From a bacterium BMS3Abin14 (GTDB taxonomy: Bacteria; BMS3Abin14), in NCBI GenBank assembly GCA_002897695.1, contig BDTG01000019.1, positions 1-64,000 of the forward strand: a DNA stretch of 64,000 nt. Reading direction: 5' to 3'. Under the pieces are notes generated by a model. That model worked only from the letters and a program-made list of their open reading frames with translations, did no database searches and was not told the DNA's origin. This document shows, one piece after another, positions 8,462 to 18,060 of this stretch. The position numbers and the translations under genes are program-made. Positions within the stretch are counted from its first letter, which is position 1, and every line of letters starts with the position of its first letter.

Positions 8462-9039
8462 AGCTGCTAGCCATCATCATATTGACCCTGATTCCATCCG
8501 TGTGCAGCGCATACGTCCCACCTGCCGCTGACCTGATTGAAAGGATGTCATCCCACTTCCAGAGGGTCAAAACTGTCCAGGTTTCAGTTGCTCTGGAGGA
8601 CGTTGAAGGGCACCTCCTGCAGGATAAGCTTGTCACCGTTCCCATGAGGCCGGGTGACGAACCGGTAGGCCGGCATACCGCGCTGCTTGCGGGCTATCTT
8701 CCATTCCCGTTCCTCACAGCCGGCGCCCGGGACCTGCAATCCATTCTTCCTTCACTTTTTGCCGGGGATTCAAATGTCAACTATGTCAGGCTCGATGGCA
8801 CAATCTGCTACCTGGTGGAGGGCAGAGGCACACGCCTCTGGATCAGGAAGAAGGATCTTTATCCGCTGCGTGCCGAGGTCCTCATGGAGACCGGGAGGTG
8901 GGTCACATGCCTGTACCTGAATCCTGTTCTGCTGACAAAAGGTATGAGCTACCCTTCCAGGACGGCGGTCAGAATCGACGGAAACCTTGAATATATCGAA
9001 CGTCTTTCCTCGTCCAAACCGGATGCTCCGTCCCGATGA
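8458..9039 (+). CDS. Exported protein of unknown function
   Basis: A 193-aa protein with a clear signal peptide (MKLLAIIILTLIPSVCSA). The mature part opens ADLIERMSSHFQRVKTVQVS, which recalls the beginning of LolA-type or MucB/RseB-type lipoprotein-handling domains (mixed beta, LWIRKKDLYPLRAEVLMETG), but I cannot assign a family. GTG start overlaps the previous stop (GTGA) and its own stop overlaps the priA start (ATGA), so it is coupled on both sides. Confidence 0.7.
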   Translation: MKLLAIIILTLIPSVCSAYVPPAADLIERMSSHFQRVKTVQVSVALEDVEGHLLQDKLVTVPMRPGDEPVGRHTALLAGYLPFPFLTAGARDLQSILPSLFAGDSNVNYVRLDGTICYLVEGRGTRLWIRKKDLYPLRAEVLMETGRWVTCLYLNPVLLTKGMSYPSRTAVRIDGNLEYIERLSSSKPDAPSR

Positions 9040-11204
9040 AAGCCCGGTTTGTCCGGGTTGCCGTCCCACGTCCTGTTGATGATACCTTCTACTATCGAAT
9101 CCCGGACCACCTTGAGGATTGCATTCAGCCCGGCGCGGTGGTGCTGGCGCCTTTCGGGAAAAGGACTATCACCTGCGTTGTGGTGGACCTGGCGGACAGC
9201 TCCCCTGTAAAGGCCCGCAGCCTGCTGGCCCTGACCGGCGCCCCCTCCCTGGATCCGGGACTTCTTGAACTGGCACGGTGGACGGCGGGGTACTATCATT
9301 CTCCGTTGGGCCTTATCCTCAGGATGTTTCTACCGCCCCAAGAGCGCAATCGTGGCGCAAAATTCCGCCTCACTACCGTGGGAAAAGAGGTCCGTGAACG
9401 CCATGAAGAAGGCCCTTTTGATCGGCTCCTGGAGCTGCTTTCCAGGGGGCCAAGGACATCTACCTACCTGGATGACAGGACCGACACCGGAAAGATCGAT
9501 GAGGCCATTGAAATCGGTCTCATTGAGACAGTCCTGCCTTCCGCAACAGGGCCGCCCGGAGGTGTGCCGGCGCTCAGACGCATCCGTGTCGAACAGAAGG
9601 TCCTGGAACTGACCCCCCATCAGTCTAAGGCCCTGAAGGGCATCCTGGAATCCATCGACGAGGCCGGATTCAGCGTCACCCTCCTGCATGGCATCACCGG
9701 GTCCGGAAAAACAGAGGTCTATCTCAGGGCCGCCCGAAAGCTGCTCGATAGTGGGCGGGGGGTCCTCCTGCTTGTGCCGGAGATCGCCCTGACCCCTCTT
9801 CTCACCGCCCGCCTGGACACCATGGCCCCGGGCAAGGTTGCCGTTTTTCACAGCGGCGTTCCGGATGGGGAAAGAAGAAATGCGTGGGAGGCGCTGGCTT
9901 CCGGCCGAGCCAGGCTGGCCGTTGGCGTGCGCTCGGGTGTTTTCGCCCCAGTCCCCGACCTGGGCCTCATCATTGTGGACGAGGAGCACGATTCATCCTA
10001 TCGTCAGGAAGAAGCCCCGAGCTACAATGCAAGAGATGTGGCCGTCAAAAGGGGCCAGCTGGAGGGCATTCCGGTTATCCTTGGTTCCGCAACTCCGTCG
10101 CTCGAATCGTACCGAAACGCCGAAACCGGACGATACCGCCTCGCTGTTCTCCCCGATAGAGCCACTGCTTCTGAAAATCCCGGCATCGAGTTGGTCAACA
10201 TGGCGGACCCCAAGTTGGACCGTTCGGCTCATCCCTTTCTTTCGGCAAAACTGCTCTCAGAGCTTCAGGACACGGTGAAGCGTGGGGAGCAGTCGATCAT
10301 CTTCCTGAATCGTCGCGGCTTTGCGCCATTCCTCCTTTGTCCTGAGTGCAACTTTACCCTGGCCTGCCCCAACTGCAGCGTTACCCTCACCTACCATCGC
10401 TCCAGGGGAATGCTATGCCACTATTGCGGTCACGTTCAGGCCCCTCTGTCTATCTGCCCATCGTGCGGAGGAAAGCGGGTTGCCCCCGTAGGGACCGGAA
10501 CACAGCGGATAGAGGAGGTCCTCCAGTCTATTTTACCGGATGCCGTAGTCGAACGGCTGGACAGGGATAAAATGGAAAAACGGGGCACCCTGGAGGATAT
10601 TTTCAGGCGCATGGACAGTGGTGAGATCCAGGTCCTGGTGGGGACACAGATCCTGGCAAAGGGCCACGATTTTCCCGGGGTAACGCTTGTGGGCATCCTC
10701 AACGCCGAACAGGCTCTGGATTTTCCGGATTTCAGGGCAGCGGAAAGGACCTTCCAGCTCATCACCCAGGTTTCAGGACGATCCGGAAGGGGCGGCACAA
10801 GGGGCAGGGTCATCGTGCAGTCCTACTCCCCGAAACATTACGCCGTTGTAGCGGCCCTGGACCAGGACTATAGCGTCTTTTACAGGACCGAGATTGCCAT
10901 AAGGAAGGAGTTCGGCTATCCGCCATTTAAGCGGATGGGTCGGATTATTCTGGACGGGATCTCTGAAAAGAAGGTGGCGGCGGCCATTGGTGAACTCGTC
11001 TCCAGCATTCCGCAGGCGGACGGTATACGCATCCTTGGTCCGTCTCCAGCCCCCCTTCCCAAGATCCAAAACCGGCATCGATGGCATTTTCTTCTTCTCG
11101 CCGACAGCCACCGGCACCTCTCCGCTGCCCTGAAAAAAACAGGGGCCTTTCGCTTTCCGGGGATAAGAATCCATGTGAGGGTGGACCCCTACAATATGAT
11201 GTAG
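9036..11204 (+). CDS. priA: Primosomal protein N', replication restart helicase PriA
   Basis: PriA recognises stalled forks and reloads the replicative helicase. The 722-aa protein has the N-terminal 3'-DNA-binding domain (VAVPRPVDDTFYYRIP), a superfamily 2 helicase core with Walker A GITGSGKTEVY and VDEEHDSSY, eight zinc-binding cysteines in CPECN, CPNC, CHYC and CPSC spacing, and motif VI QVSGRSGRGG. Everything expected is present. The ATG overlaps the previous stop by four bases. Confidence 0.97.
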   Translation: MKARFVRVAVPRPVDDTFYYRIPDHLEDCIQPGAVVLAPFGKRTITCVVVDLADSSPVKARSLLALTGAPSLDPGLLELARWTAGYYHSPLGLILRMFLPPQERNRGAKFRLTTVGKEVRERHEEGPFDRLLELLSRGPRTSTYLDDRTDTGKIDEAIEIGLIETVLPSATGPPGGVPALRRIRVEQKVLELTPHQSKALKGILESIDEAGFSVTLLHGITGSGKTEVYLRAARKLLDSGRGVLLLVPEIALTPLLTARLDTMAPGKVAVFHSGVPDGERRNAWEALASGRARLAVGVRSGVFAPVPDLGLIIVDEEHDSSYRQEEAPSYNARDVAVKRGQLEGIPVILGSATPSLESYRNAETGRYRLAVLPDRATASENPGIELVNMADPKLDRSAHPFLSAKLLSELQDTVKRGEQSIIFLNRRGFAPFLLCPECNFTLACPNCSVTLTYHRSRGMLCHYCGHVQAPLSICPSCGGKRVAPVGTGTQRIEEVLQSILPDAVVERLDRDKMEKRGTLEDIFRRMDSGEIQVLVGTQILAKGHDFPGVTLVGILNAEQALDFPDFRAAERTFQLITQVSGRSGRGGTRGRVIVQSYSPKHYAVVAALDQDYSVFYRTEIAIRKEFGYPPFKRMGRIILDGISEKKVAAAIGELVSSIPQADGIRILGPSPAPLPKIQNRHRWHFLLLADSHRHLSAALKKTGAFRFPGIRIHVRVDPYNMM

Positions 11205-11220
11205 GTCACCCGCGGCCCGT

Positions 11221-11583
11221 CTACTCCCTGAAAAACCCCTTGCACTCAGGACACATCCTGCCCGGTCTGCCGCCCAATCCGATGCGCTGACTCTTCCCCA
11301 TATGGACCAGCCTTCTACTGACATCATAGCATCTTCGGCAATGGGGTTCAGTATCTCCCTCCAGAAAGGCGTAGGGGCCCATAAAGGAAAGCTTTCCCGG
11401 GAGATCCTTATCCTTTTTCAATCGATCGATCTCGCCGAGCAACCTGATGGAATCCTCCTGCAGTTCAATGATCATCCGCTGAAGTTCCATGACCGCTTCG
11501 CTGATCTCCGGCACATTGTTCTTTCCCCCGACATCTTTCAAAATCTTGAGTTGGGCAAGGATCCCACTCCATTCCACCGTCAT
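11221..11583 (-). CDS. Coiled coil plus zinc-ribbon protein of unknown function
   Basis: A 120-aa protein encoded against its neighbours. Residues ~30-60 are a helical coiled coil (EAVMELQRMIIELQEDSIRL), followed by GPYAFLEGDTEPHCRRCYD and a second CPEC near the C-terminus, giving a four-cysteine zinc ribbon. Small proteins of this shape occur scattered in proteobacterial genomes and mobile elements; I do not recognise a named family. It is the only minus-strand gene within the 5.6-19 kb run, so it may be an insertion. Confidence 0.65.
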   Translation of the reverse strand: MTVEWSGILAQLKILKDVGGKNNVPEISEAVMELQRMIIELQEDSIRLLGEIDRLKKDKDLPGKLSFMGPYAFLEGDTEPHCRRCYDVSRRLVHMGKSQRIGLGGRPGRMCPECKGFFRE

Positions 11584-11655
11584 CTTGCGCTCCTTTCATC
11601 ACTCATGATCATCCGCCTTCGCTCTCGGAGCATCTGTAAAACTTTGGTTGGCAAG

Positions 11656-11685
11656 CCTCAAACCTCAAACCTCAAACCTCAAACC
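11656..11685. repeat. Perfect 7-bp tandem repeat (CCTCAAA)x4
   Basis: Four exact copies of CCTCAAA followed by CC lie between the zinc-ribbon gene and def. It is one of several 7-bp-period arrays in this window that differ in sequence. Confidence 0.9.
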
Positions 11686-11789
11686 AGGATGATACCACCC
11701 GCCGGGAAGCCCGGTCAAACTTTCAGATCGTTCCCGAGAACATTGACTTGCCCGTCAGGTGGGTTAAGATACCCGTACGGAGGTTACCA

Positions 11790-12299
11790 ATGGCGATATT
11801 GCCCATCAGGACGTTTCCGGACCCTGTCCTCCGGAATATCTGTTCAAAGGCCGAACCGGCGACAGATTTTATCCGGAAACTCGCCGGCGACCTGCTCGAA
11901 ACCATGTACAACGCTCCCGGTATCGGGCTGGCCGCTCCACAGGTTGGCGAATGCGTACGGATGGTGGTTCTGGACATCACCGGCTCAACCGGCGATGAGG
12001 TCCCCTATTTCCTTCTCAACCCTGAAATTGTCCATTCCGAGGGCTCCATCTCCTTTGAGGAAGGCTGTCTCAGCTTCCCTGAGCTTTCTGTGGAGATCGA
12101 CAGGGCCAATACAGTGCGGGTCATCTTTCAGGATCTGGAGGGAACGCCCGTGACCCTGGAGGCCGATGGGCTTCTCGCTGTGGCTATCCAGCATGAGCTT
12201 GACCACCTCGAGGGACGCGTTATCATGGATTACGCATCGCCTGTCAGGCGTGATCTTTACCGGAGAAAGGTCCGGAAGATTCTGGCCCAGGAGGCCTGA
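11790..12299 (+). CDS. def: Peptide deformylase
   Basis: Removes the formyl group from nascent proteins. All three family motifs are present: GIGLAAPQ, EGCLSFPE (metal-binding Cys) and QHELDHLEG (two metal-binding His and the catalytic Glu). The ATG at 11790 (MAILPIRTFPDPVLR) is chosen over an upstream in-frame start because GGAGG precedes it and homology begins there; length is 169 aa. The stop overlaps the fmt start (TGATG), matching the functional pairing of deformylase and formyltransferase. Confidence 0.97.
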   Translation: MAILPIRTFPDPVLRNICSKAEPATDFIRKLAGDLLETMYNAPGIGLAAPQVGECVRMVVLDITGSTGDEVPYFLLNPEIVHSEGSISFEEGCLSFPELSVEIDRANTVRVIFQDLEGTPVTLEADGLLAVAIQHELDHLEGRVIMDYASPVRRDLYRRKVRKILAQEA

Positions 12300-13225
12300 T
12301 GCGCCTTCTGTTCATGGGCAGCCCCGGGCTTGCCGTCCCTGCGCTGGAGGCGACCTTCGCTTCCGGAGACCTTGTGGGCGTTGTAACCCAGCCCCCTCGA
12401 AAAAAAGGGCGGGGATTAAAAGTAGTATCTTCTCCCGTGGCCTTGAGGGCGCTGCAGTTGGGTTTTGAACCTGTGACCCCCTCAAGCGTCAGGGATAAAA
12501 ATTTTCAGGCATTCCTCCTCGATCTTCATCCGGACCTTGTTGTGGTCATGGCCTACGGGAAAATACTTCCCCCCGAGGTCCTTGCAATCCCCCGCCTGGG
12601 ATGTATCAACATACACACCTCCCTTCTTCCCGAACTCCGGGGAGCCGCGCCCATCCAATGGGCCATTGCCAGGGGATATACTGCCACCGGAGTCACTCTC
12701 ATGCAGATGGACGAGGGGATGGATACCGGACCGATCCTCCTGCAGAAGAATGTGGAGATAGGACCGAATGAGACATCCGAACAGCTGGGGAAACGCCTTG
12801 CCTGCCTGGCCGCGGAAACCCTGCTCGAAGGAATCCCCGCCCTGGCAGGGGGTGAACTGCGCCCTGAGCCGCAGGATGACAGCCGCGCCACCTACGCACC
12901 AATGTTGACCAGGAAGGACGGGAGGATCAATTGGTCCATGGATTCAAGGACGATCGCCGCCCGTATGCGGGGCTTTTTCCCGTGGCCCGGAGCCTTTACC
13001 ACCAGGGCCGGCAGGAGGCTTCGTGTCACCGCGGCTGTCCCCATGGCCGGTAAGGGATCCCCACCCGGGACGATCATGCGCACCGGGGAGGACGGAATCG
13101 AAATCGCCTGCGGTACTGGGTCGCTGATGGTCTCCCGGCTGTGTCCCGAGGGCAAACGGGAAATGGGCGCGACCGAATTCATTTCCGGATACCGCCCAAT
13201 GCCCGGAGAGAGGCTGGGCGGGTGA
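12299..13225 (+). CDS. fmt: Methionyl-tRNA formyltransferase
   Basis: Formylates initiator Met-tRNA using 10-formyltetrahydrofolate. The 308-aa protein opens MRLLFMGSPGLAVPALEA, carries the folate-binding and catalytic motif SLLPELRGAAPIQWAI with the following GVTLMQMDEGMDTGPIL, and a C-terminal OB-like domain (RDKN to GYRPMPGE). Start overlaps the def stop by one base. The def-fmt pair is followed by DUF116 and rsmB, an order common in this bacterial group. Confidence 0.97.
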   Translation: MRLLFMGSPGLAVPALEATFASGDLVGVVTQPPRKKGRGLKVVSSPVALRALQLGFEPVTPSSVRDKNFQAFLLDLHPDLVVVMAYGKILPPEVLAIPRLGCINIHTSLLPELRGAAPIQWAIARGYTATGVTLMQMDEGMDTGPILLQKNVEIGPNETSEQLGKRLACLAAETLLEGIPALAGGELRPEPQDDSRATYAPMLTRKDGRINWSMDSRTIAARMRGFFPWPGAFTTRAGRRLRVTAAVPMAGKGSPPGTIMRTGEDGIEIACGTGSLMVSRLCPEGKREMGATEFISGYRPMPGERLGG

Positions 13226-13256
13226 TGCAGACCGTCGACAGGGAGGAATGCTCCTG

Positions 13257-14054
13257 ATGGCAAAGGCCAAAAAACGCCTCTTCATGAGTCTGCTTCTTGG
13301 TCTCGAACTGGTTATCGCTGTGGGCCTTTTCGTTCTCTGGTACCTCCCGTACCAGGGGTTTGAGACCCTGGGGTCGAACCTTCCTGTTCTCGTCGGATGG
13401 TTCTTCATCGGCCTTCTGAGCCTTTTCAGCCTGGGGATTATTCTCATCGTTCTGACAATTCTTCGCGGCCGTGTGCTGCCTGGCACAAGATGGATGCGCG
13501 GGATACTCATCCGTTATATGCTGCCCGTCATTACGGTGGTCGGCCGAATCTTCGGCATCCCCAAGGACGACATCAGGCGGTCCTTTGTGGAGATCAACAA
13601 TGAACTGGTGAGATCGGAGACCAGAAAGGCGCCCCCCACGCGCATCCTTATTCTAATGCCGCACTGCATTCAGAGGGACGTCTGCCCCTACCGGATTACG
13701 ACGGACGTGCAGAACTGCAGGCATTGCGGAAAGTGCGATTTCTCCGAATTGACCAAAATAGCGGAGGCAATAGGTGTGCAGATGACCGTTGCCACCGGCG
13801 GTTCACTTGCCCGGAGGGTTGTCATCGAGGCGAGGCCGCAGCTCATCGTAGGAATCGCATGTGAGAGGGATCTTTCAAGCGGCATTGCCGACACCTATCC
13901 CATTCCGGTTATCGGCGTTCTCCTGGACAGGCCCGAGGGGCCGTGCATCAATACACGTGTCAGTGTCCAGAAAGTCAGAGAAGCCCTGAACTATTTCCTT
14001 GAGGAGGATTCCATATCCAGTGAAATCGAAGCCGGGCAGAAAACGGCCTCCTGA
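13257..14054 (+). CDS. DUF116 family membrane-associated protein
   Basis: A 265-aa protein with two N-terminal membrane helices (LLLGLELVIAVGLFVLWYL and LVGWFFIGLLSLFSLGIIL) and a cytoplasmic DUF116 domain with a cysteine cluster: PHCIQRDVCPYR, NCRHCGKCDF and GIACERD. The CxxCxxC set suggests an Fe-S or metal site. The family has no established function but is regularly found between fmt and rsmB in delta-group and related anaerobes. Start ATG 13257 has GGGAGG at 10-nt spacing; an ATG nine bases upstream is too near that site. The end overlaps rsmB by 35 bp. Confidence 0.88.
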   Translation: MAKAKKRLFMSLLLGLELVIAVGLFVLWYLPYQGFETLGSNLPVLVGWFFIGLLSLFSLGIILIVLTILRGRVLPGTRWMRGILIRYMLPVITVVGRIFGIPKDDIRRSFVEINNELVRSETRKAPPTRILILMPHCIQRDVCPYRITTDVQNCRHCGKCDFSELTKIAEAIGVQMTVATGGSLARRVVIEARPQLIVGIACERDLSSGIADTYPIPVIGVLLDRPEGPCINTRVSVQKVREALNYFLEEDSISSEIEAGQKTAS

Positions 14055-15405
14055 GGGAGCAAGGTACTCGGCATGGAAGATCCTCGACGAGTGGGAGGAG
14101 GGGAAGTCATCCCTCGAATCCATTCGTGAGAGGAGTTTCGCCCATTCCCTCCTGTCCGCCAGGGACAGGGCGCTTGTAATGGAACTGACCCAGGGCGTTG
14201 TCCGCCATCGGCTTCTGCTTGATCACCGCATAGACGCCCTGCTGGACAAACCCAAAAACCAGCTTCCTGAACAGGTTCGCAACCTTCTGCGGCTCGGTAT
14301 ATATCAGATCATTTTTCTTCAGAAAATCCCCATCCACGCCGCTGTGAATGAGATCGTCCGCGCTACCAAGAAGACAAGATACGCCGGGTTAACTCCGCTG
14401 GTAAACGCCGTGCTCAGGCGGGCCTCCACTGCTCCGCAGACTTCCATGCCCGACCCGGGGATGGATCCGGCGGGGCACATGTCACTGGTGAATTCAATGC
14501 CCCGTTGGCTGGTGGATCGCCTCATCGACCAATGGGGAATTTCTGAAACCCGCCGGATCCTCCAGGCAACCAACCACCCGGGCCCCATGGCCATAAGGGT
14601 CAACACCCTCAAAACGGACAGAGACAGCCTTCTGGAGGAGCTGGATTTACTTGGCTTGCCCGCCAGGCCCGGACGCATCTCCCCCGATGCTATTTTGATC
14701 GAGAGAGGCATTGCACCACTGACCCTTTCACCCTTTCGGGAAGGACGTTGTACCGTCCAGGACGAGGGGGCCCAGCTGATTGCCCCTCTTCTGAATCCTG
14801 AACCGGGGGAGATCATGGTCGACGCATGTGCGGCCCCCGGGGGAAAAGCAGGCCACCTTGCCCAGATTATGGGCGGCAGCGGTTCAGTCATCGCGGTGGA
14901 TCGGAGCTCCGGCCGTCTACAACAGATGACGAGACAGGCCCTTGCCCGTCTGGGGATCAACTCGGTACACCTTCTTGCCGCCGATGTCCGAAGTTTTCCC
15001 CGGTTATTCTCCTGCCCGCCGGACAAGATTCTCCTTGATGCACCTTGCTCGGGCACCGGCGTTATAAGACGTCACCCTGAGGGAAAATGGAGAAAAGACC
15101 CTGAGGGCATCGTAGATCTCATACGCATGCAGAACGTGCTATTAAAGGCCGCCGGCGACTGTCTCGCTCCAGGTGGAAGGCTTCTTTATTCGACATGTTC
15201 CATTCTTCAGGAGGAAAACGAGGAGGTCGTGACCAGGTTCCTGGAGGAGGCCGATTTCATGCTGGAGGATCTCAGGGTCCGTTTCGGCGATCTGGGCCCG
15301 AGCCTTTTTACGTCCAGAGGTGAGCTGAGAACCTGGCCGCAATTACATAACTGCGATGGTTTTTATGCGGCCATGCTGGTTAAAAAAACACGCTGGGCGG
15401 GATAA
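14020..15405 (+). CDS. rsmB: 16S rRNA m5C967 methyltransferase RsmB
   Basis: Methylates C967 of 16S rRNA with S-adenosylmethionine. An N-terminal NusB-like domain (ARYSAWKILDEWEEG to LVNAVLRR) is followed by the methyltransferase domain: VDACAAPGGKAGHLAQI (SAM loop), DAPCSGTGVIRRHPEGKW (Pro-Cys motif) and YSTCSILQEENEEVV with the nucleophilic Cys. The GTG at 14020 is 12 nt after GAGGAGG inside the end of the DUF116 gene; an upstream in-frame TTG overlaps that site and is less likely. Length is 461 aa. Confidence 0.95.
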   Translation: MKSKPGRKRPPEGARYSAWKILDEWEEGKSSLESIRERSFAHSLLSARDRALVMELTQGVVRHRLLLDHRIDALLDKPKNQLPEQVRNLLRLGIYQIIFLQKIPIHAAVNEIVRATKKTRYAGLTPLVNAVLRRASTAPQTSMPDPGMDPAGHMSLVNSMPRWLVDRLIDQWGISETRRILQATNHPGPMAIRVNTLKTDRDSLLEELDLLGLPARPGRISPDAILIERGIAPLTLSPFREGRCTVQDEGAQLIAPLLNPEPGEIMVDACAAPGGKAGHLAQIMGGSGSVIAVDRSSGRLQQMTRQALARLGINSVHLLAADVRSFPRLFSCPPDKILLDAPCSGTGVIRRHPEGKWRKDPEGIVDLIRMQNVLLKAAGDCLAPGGRLLYSTCSILQEENEEVVTRFLEEADFMLEDLRVRFGDLGPSLFTSRGELRTWPQLHNCDGFYAAMLVKKTRWAG

Positions 15406-15409
15406 CCTC

Positions 15410-16360
15410 ATGAATCGTTTCGGCATCCTGGGCAAGATTCTTCTGTTGGCATCGGCGATGGTTCTGGTTACGGTCCTGAGCGCCTGGGTGATATTCACAT
15501 TCCTGACACGCGGCGGAGAGGTGACCGTTCCTGACGTGAAGGGCCAGGAAATGGGCGCCGCCCTCGAAATACTGAGCCGACAAAAGTTGGGCCTCAGCAT
15601 CGCCGCAACTGACTATGACGCATCCGTCCTGCCCGAACATGTAATCTCCCAGGACCCTGACGCCGGGGTCAGAACCAGGAAAAACCGTATCATCCGGGTT
15701 GTGATGAGTCTGGGAACCCGTACCGTGCATGTGCCGAATCTGGCAGGCCTGAGCCTGAGAAGGGTTGAGCTCCAGCTCTCCCAATCCGGCCTCAAGGTTG
15801 GAAAAGTCGCAAGGGCTCATCTCGCCGAAACCGACTCTGGTACTGTTATTTCCCAGGCGCCGCTTGCCGGGGTATTCGCAGCCCGGGGCCAGGAAGTGGA
15901 TGTCCTCCTCAGCGAGGGCGCACCGGTCCTGACATATCTTCTCCCCGACCTCACCGGTTTTCCGGTGGAGGACGTTCTGGCAACAATCCGGGCCTGGGGG
16001 CTGAAGGCCGGTCGTATCAATAACATTGAATCCACCGACTTACCACCCGGTACCGTCACCGCAACTCATCCCCTTCCCGGTAGCGCCGTTCAAGAGGGCC
16101 AGACCGTCAACCTCACCGTCACGACCCTCCCAAAACCCGGTAAAACATTTCCGATAGTCCTTTATCAGTATGTCTCTCCACCGGGTTTCATTCCCCATCA
16201 CCTCCGGCTCGTCCTGTCCGCCGGGCAGGGGGCTTCGGAGGTATTCAGCCAGATGATCGAGCCCGGAACCTCAGTGACAATTCCCGTCCCGGTCCCTCGG
16301 ACCGGAATCCTGAGAGCCTACGTGGACGGATCGCTGCTTGAGGAAAAAGACGTTCCCTGA
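15410..16360 (+). CDS. Membrane-anchored protein with three PASTA domains
   Basis: A short cytoplasmic N-terminus, one membrane helix ([20 protein letters not shown]) and three consecutive PASTA domains outside: [26 protein letters not shown] and [11 protein letters not shown], then a C-terminal beta-rich tail. PASTA domains bind muropeptides or unlinked peptidoglycan in Ser/Thr kinases and penicillin-binding proteins; here there is no kinase domain, so it is probably a cell-wall-sensing or structural protein. The ATG at 15410 starts 4 bp after the rsmB stop with GGCGGGA upstream. Confidence 0.85.
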   Translation: MNRFGILGKILLLASAMVLVTVLSAWVIFTFLTRGGEVTVPDVKGQEMGAALEILSRQKLGLSIAATDYDASVLPEHVISQDPDAGVRTRKNRIIRVVMSLGTRTVHVPNLAGLSLRRVELQLSQSGLKVGKVARAHLAETDSGTVISQAPLAGVFAARGQEVDVLLSEGAPVLTYLLPDLTGFPVEDVLATIRAWGLKAGRINNIESTDLPPGTVTATHPLPGSAVQEGQTVNLTVTTLPKPGKTFPIVLYQYVSPPGFIPHHLRLVLSAGQGASEVFSQMIEPGTSVTIPVPVPRTGILRAYVDGSLLEEKDVP

Positions 16361-16448
16361 TAGTAAGGGAAAGGGGGGGGAACAGAGACCAGGGTCCAGA
16401 GCAGGGTGTGCCAGACACAACGATGGAAACCATTTGCTGGAGAAGATC

Positions 16449-17120
16449 ATGAGAAGCGGGGAAGTCCTCATTGCTCCATCCATCCTTTCCGCCGACTTTT
16501 CCCGGCTGTGCGAGGAGATACAGGCTGTGGAGGAGGCAGGAGCGGACATCATCCACCTTGACATTATGGACGGCCATTTCGTGCCTAATATCACCATCGG
16601 TCCCGTGGTTTTGTCCTCGTTAAGGAAGTGCACCGACCTGCCCTTCGATTGCCATCTCATGATTGAGAACCCCGACCGGTTTATAGAAGCCTTCGCTGAC
16701 GCCGGCGCTGACATGATAAGCGTCCACCAGGAGGCATGTACTCATCTGGACCGGTCCTTGAACCTCATCAGGGAAAACGGCGCCAAGGCAGGGATAGTGT
16801 TCAACCCGGCCACGGGCATGGATCAGCTGCGCTACACGACCGATCTCGTCGATTATATCCTCCTGATGAGTGTTAACCCCGGATTCGGGGGCCAGAAATT
16901 TATTCCAGGGAGTTTAGGAAAACTGCGGGATCTGACGAACCTCCTCGATGAATTGAAGATGGATGTTCAGATCGAGATAGACGGCGGCATTCGACCTGAA
17001 AATGCCGGAGATGTCATCGAGGCGGGCGCCCGGATTCTCGTGGCAGGATCCGCCATATTTCACAACCCACCTTACGGGGAGGTCATCTCCAGGATGAGGA
17101 ACCCCGTGCTGGTCGCATAA
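16449..17120 (+). CDS. rpe: Ribulose-phosphate 3-epimerase
   Basis: Interconverts ribulose 5-phosphate and xylulose 5-phosphate. The 223-aa TIM barrel shows [25 protein letters not shown] (metal ligands), [25 protein letters not shown] and EIDGGI with VAGSAIF. The start ATG 16449 has GGAGAAG upstream and fits the family N-terminus; the frame is open further upstream but that part is non-homologous. Confidence 0.97.
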   Translation: MRSGEVLIAPSILSADFSRLCEEIQAVEEAGADIIHLDIMDGHFVPNITIGPVVLSSLRKCTDLPFDCHLMIENPDRFIEAFADAGADMISVHQEACTHLDRSLNLIRENGAKAGIVFNPATGMDQLRYTTDLVDYILLMSVNPGFGGQKFIPGSLGKLRDLTNLLDELKMDVQIEIDGGIRPENAGDVIEAGARILVAGSAIFHNPPYGEVISRMRNPVLVA

Positions 17121-17124
17121 ACAG

Positions 17125-17150
17125 AAGGTCCAACGTCCAAGGTCCAACGC
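17125..17150. repeat. 7-bp-period repeat of GTCCAAC type
   Basis: GGTCCAAC, GTCCAAG and GTCCAAC follow each other with 7-bp period between rpe and the protease gene. Sequence differs from the CCTCAAA array but the period is the same. Confidence 0.75.
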
Positions 17151-17194
17151 TATAAACCGGAGCAAAGTCCTTTGGCCTTAGGGGAGAACAGCCC

Positions 17195-18031
17195 ATGAGC
17201 TTTTTAAATATTATCTGGATACTTTTCCTCATCTCTGCCTTCTCCCCGCTGGTTGCGCGCCGAGTTCTTGAATCCAGGAGGATCAGCACCCTGCGGAAAA
17301 TCGAAAACTCCAGGGGCAGCCGTGTAATCGCCCTGATCCACCGCCAGGAGACCCTCAGCCTCTTCGGGTTTCCCCTGATGCGCTATATTGACATACAGGA
17401 TTCGGAACACGTCATCCGGGCCATCAAGATGACCGACGACTCCATTCCCATCGACATCATCCTTCACACTCCAGGTGGGCTGGTGCTGGCTTCGGAGCAG
17501 ATTGCCCACGCCATCCTGGGGCATCCATCCAAGGTAACCGTGTTCATCCCCCACTACGCCATGTCCGGCGGCACCCTGCTGGCCCTGGCTGCCGACGAGA
17601 TCTGCATGGATGAAAACGCGGTCCTCGGGCCCGTTGACCCCCAGGTGGGGAAATATCCCGCGGCCTCCATCATCCACGCTTCGGAAAGTAAACCTGTCGA
17701 CAAGGTGGACGACGAGACGCTCATCCTGGCGGACATAAGCCGCAAGGCCATGAAACAGGTTAACCGATATGTTACCAGGATCCTTGAGGGCAAAATGAAG
17801 AAGCCGGAAGCTCACAAGCTGGCCAGGGTGCTGACAAGCGGACAGTGGACCCACGATTACCCCATTGCCTTCGACGAAGCCAAGGAGATCGGTCTTCCCG
17901 TCTCAGGCGGAGTCCCAGTGGAGGTATTCCACTACATGACCCTCTTCCCGCAGCCTTCGGCCAGACGCCCCTCGGTGCAGTATATCCCCATCCCGTACAG
18001 GGAGGCCCCGCATTCGGGCCGGGAGAAGTAA
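17195..18031 (+). CDS. ClpP-fold serine protease of the SDH family, membrane-anchored
   Basis: A 278-aa protein with one N-terminal membrane helix (MSFLNIIWILFLISAF) and a ClpP/SppA-like fold: LHTPGGLVLASEQIA, then YAMSGGTLLALAADEI with the likely nucleophilic Ser in SGGT, and GPVDPQVGKYPAASI. The family (SDH_protease) is widespread in anaerobes with unknown substrates, probably membrane-protein turnover. GGGGAG precedes the ATG. It follows rpe after a 74-bp gap that holds a short repeat array. Confidence 0.85.
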   Translation: MSFLNIIWILFLISAFSPLVARRVLESRRISTLRKIENSRGSRVIALIHRQETLSLFGFPLMRYIDIQDSEHVIRAIKMTDDSIPIDIILHTPGGLVLASEQIAHAILGHPSKVTVFIPHYAMSGGTLLALAADEICMDENAVLGPVDPQVGKYPAASIIHASESKPVDKVDDETLILADISRKAMKQVNRYVTRILEGKMKKPEAHKLARVLTSGQWTHDYPIAFDEAKEIGLPVSGGVPVEVFHYMTLFPQPSARRPSVQYIPIPYREAPHSGREK

Positions 18032-18035
18032 AAGA

Positions 18036-18060
18036 TAGTCCAGAGTCCAGTGTCCAGAGA
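18036..18060. repeat. 7-bp-period repeat of GTCCAGA type
   Basis: AGTCCAGA, GTCCAGT and GTCCAGA follow with 7-bp period and run directly into the start codon of the next gene, leaving no room for a normal ribosome binding site. Confidence 0.75.
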